Positions 1 to 5,148 of a stretch of 11,337 bases of DNA are shown piece after piece. The stretch covers positions 1 to 11,337 of the forward strand of contig JACPEZ010000001.1 in the NCBI GenBank assembly GCA_016183225.1, given 5' to 3'. The notes below the pieces were generated by a model that was given only the letters and a program-made list of their open reading frames with translations, was not told the DNA's origin and ran no database searches. This stretch comes from Candidatus Daviesbacteria bacterium (lineage in GTDB: Bacteria > Patescibacteriota > Microgenomatia > Daviesbacterales > UBA10151). The position numbers were made by a program, and so were the translations under genes. Within the stretch, counting starts at the first letter, position 1. Each line of letters opens with the position of its first letter.

Positions 1-18
1 ATCAGTAAATTATGGAAA

Positions 19-27
19 TGGTATAAT
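19..27 (+). promoter_or_regulatory. extended -10 promoter of the first gene
   Basis: TGGTATAAT at 19-27 is a perfect extended -10 (TGn plus TATAAT). The -35 region would lie at or beyond the window edge and is not judged. Transcription would start near 34, giving a leader of about 39 nt. The leader ends in an AGGAAA Shine-Dalgarno-like sequence (62-67), five bases before the ATG at 73. Confidence 0.5.
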
Positions 28-72
28 TGGTCCATCATCTGCAGACATCCAAGCTGCAAACAGGAAATAAAT

Positions 73-504
73 ATGACAACTGAAGCACCAACTAGAATCG
101 AAAATGCACAGGGATCTTTTGTGGACAGGATCTTACCCTTACAACAAAGGGTTGGTGGGGCATGGAACACACTTGGTGGTCCAGATGGCAGTCATGTTAA
201 TAGCAGACAAATACGCATAGTTTTACGGGCTGAATTGGCATATCGTAGAGCAGTACGAAAAGAGAAGGGACAACCACCTAGTGAAACTGAAACCTTATTA
301 GCAAGAGCAGCCAGATTTAATAGCTTGGAAGGTCAATCAGCTGCTTTTGCTTTTTTTGAGCAAGCACATAATACTAGAATGGAACTGCTATCTGGAACCA
401 TGGCAGCAGATACGGGTATTGACACTGTGGCTGATAGACAGTTAACAGCCTCTGGAGCGGCTATGACTCACCTATCCAGGTTGATGGCTAATCAACGAGT
501 ATAA
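73..504 (+). CDS. hypothetical protein, 143 residues
   Basis: I do not recognise this protein. It is a soluble, mostly helical-looking chain with no signal peptide, no membrane segment and no cysteine. The ATG at 73 follows an AGGAAA sequence at good spacing, and an extended -10 lies upstream, so it is probably a real gene with its own transcript. Residues about 45-60 are basic (RAELAYRRAVRKEKG). The C-terminal half is rich in alanine, threonine and methionine. Its base composition is somewhat different from the ribosomal genes that follow. It lies just upstream of the secE promoter on the same strand, but nothing in the sequence ties its function to secretion or translation. It could be a lineage-specific gene. 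Confidence 0.6.
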   Translation: MTTEAPTRIENAQGSFVDRILPLQQRVGGAWNTLGGPDGSHVNSRQIRIVLRAELAYRRAVRKEKGQPPSETETLLARAARFNSLEGQSAAFAFFEQAHNTRMELLSGTMAADTGIDTVADRQLTASGAAMTHLSRLMANQRV

Positions 505-511
505 ACACCTC

Positions 512-540
512 TTGCCATTCCCCTAGTTCTTTGTTATACT
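512..540 (+). promoter_or_regulatory. promoter of the secE-nusG-rplK-rplA operon
   Basis: TTGCCA (512-517), a 17-nt spacer and TATACT (535-540) form a good sigma-70-type promoter right after the stop of the first gene. The start of transcription would be near 547. The transcript would have a leader of about 73 nt that contains the alternative hairpins and the terminator-like hairpin listed next. Confidence 0.6.
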
Positions 541-550
541 TAATACTTAA

Positions 551-580
551 TACAATCAGTCAAGATGATTGTATCTTGAC
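551..580 (+). promoter_or_regulatory. leader with two mutually exclusive hairpins
   Basis: Four adjacent blocks occur in the order A-B-A'-B'. TACAATCA (551-558) is the exact complement of TGATTGTA (566-573), and GTCAAGA (559-565) is the exact complement of TCTTGAC (574-580). The two stems of 8 and 7 bp interlock with no linkers, so both cannot form fully at once. They are either alternative hairpins or a strained pseudoknot. The element lies 5 nt before a terminator-like hairpin, at the 5' end of the predicted secE transcript. Confidence 0.55.
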
Positions 581-585
581 AAATG

Positions 586-609
586 GGGTCTAATAATAGA
601 CCCTTTTTT
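586..609 (+). terminator. intrinsic terminator or attenuator before secE
   Basis: A perfect 7-bp stem (GGGTCTA 586-592 with TAGACCC 597-603, loop ATAA) is followed by six T (604-609). It ends only 10 nt before the secE start. If the promoter at 512-540 is active, this is an attenuator in the secE leader. Otherwise it terminates the unknown gene upstream. Confidence 0.65.
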
Positions 610-619
610 AATATCTAAA

Positions 620-814
620 ATGCCCAATATATTTAATTTTTTAAAAGAAGTTCGTGGGGAACTTAACAAAGTGGTCTGGCCCACCAGAGAGCAAACCGTC
701 AGATACACTATTTTAGTCATAGTGGTAGCTTTTGCGGTGGGAGCGGTTTTAGGCGGGTTGGATTATATCCTGACCCTCCTGACAGACTTTTTAATCAAAA
801 ACTATGGACGCTAA
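620..814 (+). CDS. secE: preprotein translocase subunit SecE
   Basis: SecE is the small, essential clamp of the SecYEG channel in the cytoplasmic membrane. The 64-residue protein has the family layout: an amphipathic N-terminal helix (FLKEVRGELNKV, residues 7-18), the conserved VVWPTREQT turn (18-26) and one membrane segment (about 29-50, VIVVAFAVGAVLGG). A longer reading from a TTG at 569 would run through the terminator hairpin and add residues unlike SecE, so the ATG at 620 is chosen. No Shine-Dalgarno sequence is seen before it. The gene overlaps nusG by 11 nt, which suggests translational coupling. Single-membrane-segment SecE is the usual form in most bacteria. Confidence 0.93.
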   Translation: MPNIFNFLKEVRGELNKVVWPTREQTVRYTILVIVVAFAVGAVLGGLDYILTLLTDFLIKNYGR

Positions 815-1316
815 ATGGTACGTTGTGCATACCGAGAACAAAGTGGCAGCCACGCTTAAACAGCGGATCGAGTCCGAGCATCTGGGAGAACAAATCCTGG
901 AAATTCTGGTACCCATGCAGGATAAAATAGAAATTAAGGGCGGCAAAAAAGCCGAGGTCAAGGAAAAACTTTTTCCCGGCTATATCCTGGTTAAAATGGT
1001 CTTAAACGATGTTTCCTGGCTGGCCGTGCGCACCACTCCCGGGGTAACCGCCTTTGTGGGCATGGGCAACAAACCCACTCCCATTTCCGATGGCGAAGTA
1101 GCCACCATTGTCAAATTTACCAAGGAACAGGCTCCCATGTACAAACAGGTCTTTGCCGCCGACGACACAGTCAAGATTGTGGACGGGCCGTTTGCCGAAT
1201 TTATCGGCAAGGTTGATTCGGTGGATGGGGAAAAAGGCAAGATCAAAGTACTGGTATCTATTTTTGGCCGGGAAACCCCGGTGGAGTTAGATTTTCTGCA
1301 AGTGCAGAAAATCTAG
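804..1316 (+). CDS. nusG: transcription termination/antitermination factor NusG
   Basis: NusG binds RNA polymerase and couples transcription to translation or Rho. The NGN domain (about 1-105) begins with the typical KWYVVHTENK and contains LFPGYILVKM. The KOW domain (about 118-170) shows DGPFAEFIGKVDSVD and FGRETPVELDFLQV. The length of 170 is normal for the family. Its ATG lies inside the last codons of secE (11-nt overlap), the standard secE-nusG arrangement. It is followed by a 108-nt space filled by a hairpin repeat tract before rplK. Confidence 0.95.
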   Translation: MDAKWYVVHTENKVAATLKQRIESEHLGEQILEILVPMQDKIEIKGGKKAEVKEKLFPGYILVKMVLNDVSWLAVRTTPGVTAFVGMGNKPTPISDGEVATIVKFTKEQAPMYKQVFAADDTVKIVDGPFAEFIGKVDSVDGEKGKIKVLVSIFGRETPVELDFLQVQKI

Positions 1317-1321
1317 AAGCA

Positions 1322-1412
1322 CGAAATTCGAATATCGAAGCACGAAACAATTTTTGAAATTAGAATTTTCAAAATTTGAATTTGTTTCGGATTTCGAAAT
1401 TAAGATTTCGAA
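1322..1412. repeat. 7-nt-period inverted repeat tract between nusG and rplK
   Basis: The left arm has four CGAANNN words in strict 7-nt register: CGAAATT 1322, CGAATAT 1329, CGAAGCA 1336, CGAAACA 1343. The right arm has TTTCGGA 1385, TTTCGAA 1392, ATTAAGA 1399 and TTTCGAA 1406 in the same register and inverted. The arms can pair as a long imperfect hairpin around an A/T-rich centre. No Shine-Dalgarno sequence is visible before rplK. A 22-nt stretch starting at 1329 recurs exactly at 1858. Confidence 0.8.
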
Positions 1413-1424
1413 TTTATTAAAAAT

Positions 1425-1847
1425 ATGGCTAAGAAAATTAAAACATTAATTAAATTAAATATTCCTGCAGGGGAGGCCACTCCTGCTCCTCCTGTGGGGC
1501 CGGCTTTGGGCCAGCACGGTTTGCCGATTATGGAATTTGTCAAGGCTTTTAACGACAAAACCGTTGAAAAAAAGGGCAATATTTTACCGGTGGTGATCAC
1601 GGTTTATGAGGACCGGACTTTTGCCTTTATTACCAAAGAGCCGCCGGTGGCCGAAATGATTAAAAAAGCTCTTAATCTGGAAAAAGGCTCGGGCAATGCC
1701 TTAAAAGAGCCTGTGGGGACTTTAACGGCGGCCCAAGTTAAACAAATTGCCGAGGCCAAACTTCCGGATTTAAATACTAAAAATCTGGAAGCTGCCATGA
1801 AAATAGTGGAAGGAACTGCACGCTCTATGGGCGTGAAAGTGCAATAA
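1425..1847 (+). CDS. rplK: 50S ribosomal protein L11
   Basis: L11 binds the GTPase-associated region of 23S rRNA, at the base of the L7/L12 stalk. The 140-residue length is standard. The N-terminal domain has the proline-rich helix motif PPVGPALGQHG (22-32), known from thiostrepton-binding studies, followed by NDKT. The C-terminal RNA-binding domain has KLPDLNTKNLEAAMKIVEGTARSMG near the end. It lies in the classical secE-nusG-rplK-rplA order. No Shine-Dalgarno sequence precedes the ATG: the repeat tract ends about 12 nt upstream in A/T-rich sequence. Confidence 0.96.
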   Translation: MAKKIKTLIKLNIPAGEATPAPPVGPALGQHGLPIMEFVKAFNDKTVEKKGNILPVVITVYEDRTFAFITKEPPVAEMIKKALNLEKGSGNALKEPVGTLTAAQVKQIAEAKLPDLNTKNLEAAMKIVEGTARSMGVKVQ

Positions 1848-1850
1848 ATT

Positions 1851-1917
1851 CGAAGCACGAATATCGAAGCACGAAACAAATTATAATTTTCGAATTTCGA
1901 AATTCGAATTTCGGATT
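1851..1917. repeat. 7-nt-period inverted repeat tract between rplK and rplA
   Basis: The left arm has CGAAGCA 1851, CGAATAT 1858, CGAAGCA 1865 and CGAAACA 1872. The right arm has TCGAATT 1890, TCGAAAT 1897, TCGAATT 1904 and TCGGATT 1911. All words keep a strict 7-nt register. The left arm shares 22 identical bases with the tract upstream of rplK, so the two tracts are related copies. Confidence 0.8.
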
Positions 1918-1925
1918 TACGACTG

Positions 1926-1932
1926 AAAGGAG
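1926..1932 (+). promoter_or_regulatory. Shine-Dalgarno sequence of rplA
   Basis: AAAGGAG lies three bases before the ATG at 1936. It is one of few clear Shine-Dalgarno sequences in the window and fixes the start of the N-terminally extended L1. Confidence 0.7.
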
Positions 1933-1935
1933 TCT

Positions 1936-2700
1936 ATGGGTAAAACTAAAATAAAAACAATTGATGATTCTGATAAGTTGGTGGAGAAATTAAAGGAAGA
2001 ATTGGGAATTGAAGATCGTCCAAAGGACGACCAGCCTCTGGCTGGAAAAGAAGAAAAGAAGACAGAAAAAACTACTGAAGCAAAGAAACCAGTTACTTCC
2101 CAAAAAAGATCAAAAAAATACCTTGAAGCCGGTAAAGATTTAGACAGAAATAAATCTTATCCCCTGCCGGAGGCGCTTGAACTGGTCAAAAAAATGTCTT
2201 ACTCCAAATTTAACGGCACCCTGGAAGCTCACATTAACACTATCCAAACAGGCATCCGCGGTCTGGTTTCCCTGCCTCATTACGCAGGCAAAAAGTTAAA
2301 AATTTTAAGCTACGAGGGAGATGATGCAGTTTTAGAACAGATCCAAAAGGGCAAAATTGATTTTGATCTGGTAATTACCACTCCGCAATGGATGGCTAAA
2401 CTTACTAAAGTAGCCAAAATTTTAGGACCCAGAGGTTTGATGCCAAATCCCAAAAACAACACCATTACCGATGACATCGAAAAAACCATAGAGAGTTTCC
2501 AGACAGGCAAAACAGAGTATAAAACAGAAGTCAAAACTCCGGTAATTCATCTGGCTCTGGGTAAATTAAACCAGCCCGACAGCGAACTTGAGGCTAATGT
2601 CAAAACTGTTTTGCAAACCATTGGCAAAACCAGAATTAAAAAGGTAGTTTTATCCCCCACCATGGGACCGTCAGTCAAACTGGATTTAGCTTCTCTTTAA
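1936..2700 (+). CDS. rplA: 50S ribosomal protein L1 with N-terminal extension
   Basis: L1 forms the mobile stalk that helps deacylated tRNA leave the E site, and in many bacteria it represses its own operon. The family signature GPRGLMPNPK is present (164-173), as is the C-terminal STMGP-like motif (PTMGPSVK, about 241-248). The normal N-terminus (KRSKKYLEAGKDLDRNKSY) starts near residue 57. The first ~56 residues are a Lys/Glu-rich extension with no family counterpart. Domain II appears shortened: from my memory of the family, about 15-20 residues are missing between ILSYEGDDAV and LEQIQKG. The start is set by the Shine-Dalgarno sequence at 1926. No L1-binding mimic was recognised in the leader. 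Confidence 0.95.
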   Translation: MGKTKIKTIDDSDKLVEKLKEELGIEDRPKDDQPLAGKEEKKTEKTTEAKKPVTSQKRSKKYLEAGKDLDRNKSYPLPEALELVKKMSYSKFNGTLEAHINTIQTGIRGLVSLPHYAGKKLKILSYEGDDAVLEQIQKGKIDFDLVITTPQWMAKLTKVAKILGPRGLMPNPKNNTITDDIEKTIESFQTGKTEYKTEVKTPVIHLALGKLNQPDSELEANVKTVLQTIGKTRIKKVVLSPTMGPSVKLDLASL

Positions 2701-2725
2701 AGCCTTTTTAAAAATTACCCCCAGA

Positions 2726-3628
2726 TCAATTTTTAAACTTAAAACAGATACAAGCCCGAATGGCCGATGCCAGATTTACTTTCACGCCCAGCACTCCCGA
2801 TAAAATCAGCAGACCGGAAGCCTCGGCCGATCCCACATAGCCCGGAGCTGCCGGTATCAGGTAAGTTAAGGCGGAAAGAAGCTGCCCAAGATACATAGCG
2901 GCGAAATTTTGACCCGAGCCAAGAGCCTGAAAGGCAAAATACCAGATGGCCCCGTCTGCCCCGTAGGCTAAAACAGTAACTGCTGTCATCAGCATTAAAT
3001 CGCGGGGATGCCTTTTTAATACGGAAAAAGAGTCTAAAATGAATTTACTAAAACGCTCAAAATATATCTTAATACGATTAAATATTAAGAGATGCATCAA
3101 AAAACTAATGATTTTTTGAGTAAAATCTCTTTGAAAAATGGCTAAATAGGCTAGCAGTAAAGCAATAAAAAATATAACCGTTATAATCGTTATAAAAGTT
3201 ATATTAAGAGCGGTCGGAATCAGGAAGAATAAAATACCCGCTGCAATCAGCACCACTAAAAAATCCACAAACCGGTCCAGAAAAATCCAGATAATAGCCT
3301 TACCCAGCTTCAAACCGAATCTTAAATTTAAATAAACTCCTTTAGCCACCTCCCCTGCCCTGATGGGAATTAAAAAATTGAGCATCATGGCGAAACCGTT
3401 TAACAAAACAAGGTCTTTTAAAGGGATTTTTTTAATTTCGGCAAGAAAAACTTTAAGTCTTAAGGCTCTTAAAAAGGCCGACAAAAACATAAAGACAAAA
3501 ACCGGCGCCACAGACAAAGGATTAATTTTGGAAAGAGCAGCAAAAATCTCCCGGATGTTAACAAATTGCAGCCAAACCAGAATCAAGATCAAACCTACTA
3601 TGGAATTAAGTAAAATTTTTAGATACAC
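2726..3628 (-). CDS. flippase-like membrane protein (YbhN/LPG synthase TM family)
   Basis: This is a polytopic membrane protein of the lysylphosphatidylglycerol-synthase transmembrane/UPF0104 family, probably involved in moving or flipping lipids. About seven to eight hydrophobic segments can be seen, roughly at residues 5-25, 38-60, 72-92, 115-140, 143-165, 205-235 and 243-290. The family motif PIRAGEVAKG is present (about 89-98), as are FLDRFVDFLVV and PAAPGYVGSAEASG. The start is a GTG at 3628, 15 bp from the divergent dockerin gene. The last residues (RACICFKFKN) do not look like the family. Another frame from about 2766 down to a stop at 2686 reads FGLVSVLSLKIDLGVIFKK, a plausible family C-terminus. 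An out-of-frame deletion is therefore likely. Confidence 0.8.
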   Translation of the reverse strand: MYLKILLNSIVGLILILVWLQFVNIREIFAALSKINPLSVAPVFVFMFLSAFLRALRLKVFLAEIKKIPLKDLVLLNGFAMMLNFLIPIRAGEVAKGVYLNLRFGLKLGKAIIWIFLDRFVDFLVVLIAAGILFFLIPTALNITFITIITVIFFIALLLAYLAIFQRDFTQKIISFLMHLLIFNRIKIYFERFSKFILDSFSVLKRHPRDLMLMTAVTVLAYGADGAIWYFAFQALGSGQNFAAMYLGQLLSALTYLIPAAPGYVGSAEASGLLILSGVLGVKVNLASAIRACICFKFKN

Positions 3629-3643
3629 TATTTATAGATTATC
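3629..3643. promoter_or_regulatory. very short divergent promoter region
   Basis: Only 15 bp separate the GTG of the flippase gene (-) and the ATG of the dockerin gene (+). On the minus strand GATAAT (3638-3643) ends 9 nt before the GTG. On the plus strand TATAGA (3633-3638) or TACACT (3624-3629) could act as -10 boxes. No convincing -35 boxes are seen. At least one of the two transcripts would be leaderless, and each promoter must extend into the other gene. Confidence 0.3.
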
Positions 3644-4423
3644 ATGTTTTACAGTTTAAAATCTAAAATTTTTTTAGGGGGCTACATTCTGCTTCTTCTG
3701 GCCATTCCGGTTGGCTCCTATCTTATTTCCCAGCAGCAAACTTTAACTTCCAAGGCTGCGCCACCCAAAACAACCAAGCTAATCGTAGAGTCTCCAATCC
3801 CGGCTCCGTCCCCAACTTCACGAGCTCGTCTTGCTTCACCCAGTCCCGAACCTTCCATGACCACCACCACTTCCTTTGGTCCAACTTTATCCGGAAAAGT
3901 GGCGCTGGAAGGAAGATCTGTAAATAATCAAACAGGCAAATTATTTGTGGGGATTTTGGAAAACTTAGTCAATAACCCCACTTTTTTATTAAGTTTCACT
4001 GTAGATTTACCGGCAACGGGCGAGTTTAACGATTTGTCTTTGGCAGGCTTAAGCTCCGGCAGAAACTATTACGCTGTTTTAAAAGGCCCATCCCAAATTG
4101 CCACCTCTTCGGCTTTTACCATCTCTCCCAATGTGACCAGATTAAATGGCGGCGATCCGATCATCCTAACCTCCGGTGACTTGAATGAAGATAATACGGT
4201 CACCACCGCGGACTATGACCTGGCCAAGCTGGCTTTAGTCACCTGGAATGAGCTGGCCGATTTAAATAAAGACGGGGTAGTTAATCTGCTGGATTTGGGA
4301 ATAATTTCCAAAAATTTGGGTAAAGTCGGGGCCACCGGAGTTTGGGTTTCTGCGCCGGCCAAAGCCACCGGCGGTCCTGTACCGTCCGGTACGGGATACT
4401 GGATCTTTGTGCCCAATCTTTAA
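3644..4423 (+). CDS. membrane-anchored dockerin type I domain protein
   Basis: This 259-residue protein is probably tethered outside the cell. A membrane anchor spans residues 10-28 (FLGGYILLLLAIPVGSYLI). It is followed by a Pro/Ser/Thr-rich linker (about 40-80) and a beta-sandwich-like region (about 82-170). A dockerin type I pair has two calcium-binding repeats: GDLNEDNTVTTADYDLAKLA (178-197) and ADLNKDGVVNLLDLGIISKN (205-224). Both keep the D-x-N-x-D-x-x-V pattern. Dockerins bind cohesins to assemble extracellular complexes, but no cohesin partner lies in the window. It ends 3 nt before the rplJ promoter and is not part of the ribosomal operon in any functional sense. The start ATG has no Shine-Dalgarno sequence. 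Confidence 0.85.
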   Translation: MFYSLKSKIFLGGYILLLLAIPVGSYLISQQQTLTSKAAPPKTTKLIVESPIPAPSPTSRARLASPSPEPSMTTTTSFGPTLSGKVALEGRSVNNQTGKLFVGILENLVNNPTFLLSFTVDLPATGEFNDLSLAGLSSGRNYYAVLKGPSQIATSSAFTISPNVTRLNGGDPIILTSGDLNEDNTVTTADYDLAKLALVTWNELADLNKDGVVNLLDLGIISKNLGKVGATGVWVSAPAKATGGPVPSGTGYWIFVPNL

Positions 4424-4426
4424 GCC

Positions 4427-4455
4427 TTGACAAACCGCCGGCAAGTTAATACAAT
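4427..4455 (+). promoter_or_regulatory. promoter of rplJ-rplL
   Basis: A perfect TTGACA (4427-4432), a 17-nt spacer and TACAAT (4450-4455) form one of the strongest promoters in the window. Transcription would start near 4461, exactly at the first base of the L10 leader stem. This separates rplJL transcription from the secE-rplA operon. Confidence 0.8.
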
Positions 4456-4460
4456 ACAAA

Positions 4461-4502
4461 AGCTGAAGACAGCAGGTGCCAAACGAAATCCTGCTTGAAG
4501 CA
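4461..4502 (+). promoter_or_regulatory. ribosomal protein L10 leader RNA
   Basis: The leader has the recognised L10-leader pattern. An outer stem GCT/AGC (4462-4464 with 4499-4501) closes an internal loop with the conserved GAAGACA (4465-4471). An inner stem AGCAGG/CCTGCT follows (4471-4476 with 4490-4495). This structure imitates the L10-L12 binding site of 23S rRNA and lets L10(L12) complexes repress the operon. It ends 5 nt before the rplJ ATG at 4507 and no terminator follows, so control is likely at translation initiation here. A TTG at 4495 lies inside the stem and is not considered the start. Confidence 0.8.
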
Positions 4503-4506
4503 AAAA

Positions 4507-5042
4507 ATGCCAAAAACACGAGTTCAAAAAGAGGAAATAGTACAAAATTTAAGTGAGAAATTCTCGCGGGCCAAATCAGTGGTTTTTGCCGATTACAAAG
4601 GCCTGACCATGAAACAGCTTTCTGATTTACGGATAAAGCTGGCTGAAGTTCAGGGTGAGTTTACCATTACCAAAAATACTTTGTTGGAAAAATCGCTAAC
4701 CGACTACCGACTACCGACTACCGCGGAAGACGGAAGACGGAAGTCGGAAGTCTTGTTTGAAGGCCCAACAGCCACTCTTTTTAGCTATGATGATGAAATA
4801 TCCCCTATTAAACTTTTGGTTAAGACTTTAAAAGATGCTGCTTTGGGAAAAGTCAAGAATGGATTCTTGGGACAGGAAGCCCTTGATGAAGCCAAAATTT
4901 TACAACTTGCTACGCTGCCTTCCAAAGATGAATTAAGAGCCAAAACAGTCCACTTCAAGGGATGGTGGGTGTATTGCAAGCTAACTTAAGAAATTTGGTA
5001 TATGCATTGGATCAAATCAGGATATCGAAAGGAGGTGAATAA
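4507..5042 (+). CDS. rplJ: 50S ribosomal protein L10, frame broken near the 3' end
   Basis: L10 anchors the L7/L12 dimers to the ribosome. The N-terminus (MPKTRVQKEEIVQNLSEKF), SVVFADYKGLTMKQLSDLR, FTITKNTLL and FEGPTATLFSYDDE are typical. Reading in frame from 4507 ends at 4989 with an untypical tail after KTV (HFKGWWVYCKLT). The next frame from 4953 to a TAA at 5042 reads LQGMVGVLQANLRNLVYAL and ends ISKGGE, the correct L10 C-terminus, which holds the L7/L12-binding helix. A shift occurs around 4951-4953. Family spacing suggests that a few residues are lost there too, so a small out-of-frame deletion is more likely than a one-base error. Residues 65-82 are encoded by a heptad repeat tract and make this region about nine residues longer than usual. 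Confidence 0.9.
4701..4752. repeat. 7-nt repeat with inverted arms inside rplJ
   Basis: Three exact CGACTAC copies (4701-4721) are followed by CG and then CGGAAGA twice and CGGAAGT twice (4724-4751). The two halves face each other around CCGCGG and pair with regular A-A mismatches. The tract encodes residues 65-82 of L10 (TDYRLPTTAEDGRRKSEV), in a variable part between the NTLL and EGPTA motifs. Confidence 0.9.
5028..5038 (+). promoter_or_regulatory. perfect Shine-Dalgarno sequence at the end of rplJ
   Basis: AAAGGAGGTGA encodes SKGGE at the end of the restored L10 frame, and as RNA it is complementary to the 3' end of 16S rRNA. In a compact operon it would serve an rplL start a few bases downstream. 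Here the rplL ATG is at 5149, 110 nt away, beyond a hairpin repeat tract. Confidence 0.55.
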
Positions 5043-5043
5043 A

Positions 5044-5142
5044 ATTCAGAATTCAGAATGCAGAATTAAGAATTAAATTTAGAATCTAGAATTATTCTAA
5101 ATTCTAAAACATTCTGAACTCTAAACTCTGAATTCTAAATTC
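5044..5142. repeat. 7-nt-period inverted repeat tract between rplJ and rplL
   Basis: The left arm words are ATTCAGA 5044, ATTCAGA 5051, ATGCAGA 5058 and ATTAAGA 5065. The right arm runs through ATTCTAA, ATTCTGA, ACTCTAA and ACTCTGA words to 5142. My hand alignment pairs about 39 of 50 positions, so the whole spacer can fold into one long hairpin. It lies exactly between the Shine-Dalgarno sequence of 5028-5038 and the rplL ATG. Confidence 0.85.
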
Positions 5143-5148
5143 AAAAAT

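Noticed and set aside
1..72. tRNA gene upstream of secE, as in many bacteria
   Set aside because: No cloverleaf or CCA end could be found at 1-72 or 505-619.
569..619. Upstream TTG start for secE
   Set aside because: It would translate through the terminator hairpin and add residues unlike SecE. The ATG at 620 gives a standard 64-residue SecE.
4495..4506. TTG start for rplJ
   Set aside because: It lies within the L10 leader stem. The ATG at 4507 gives the typical MPKTR start.
4941..4960. Programmed -1 frameshift in rplJ
   Set aside because: No X-XXY-YYZ slippery heptamer lies in register near 4948, no pseudoknot is obvious, and the family spacing suggests missing residues as well. A deletion or assembly error fits better.
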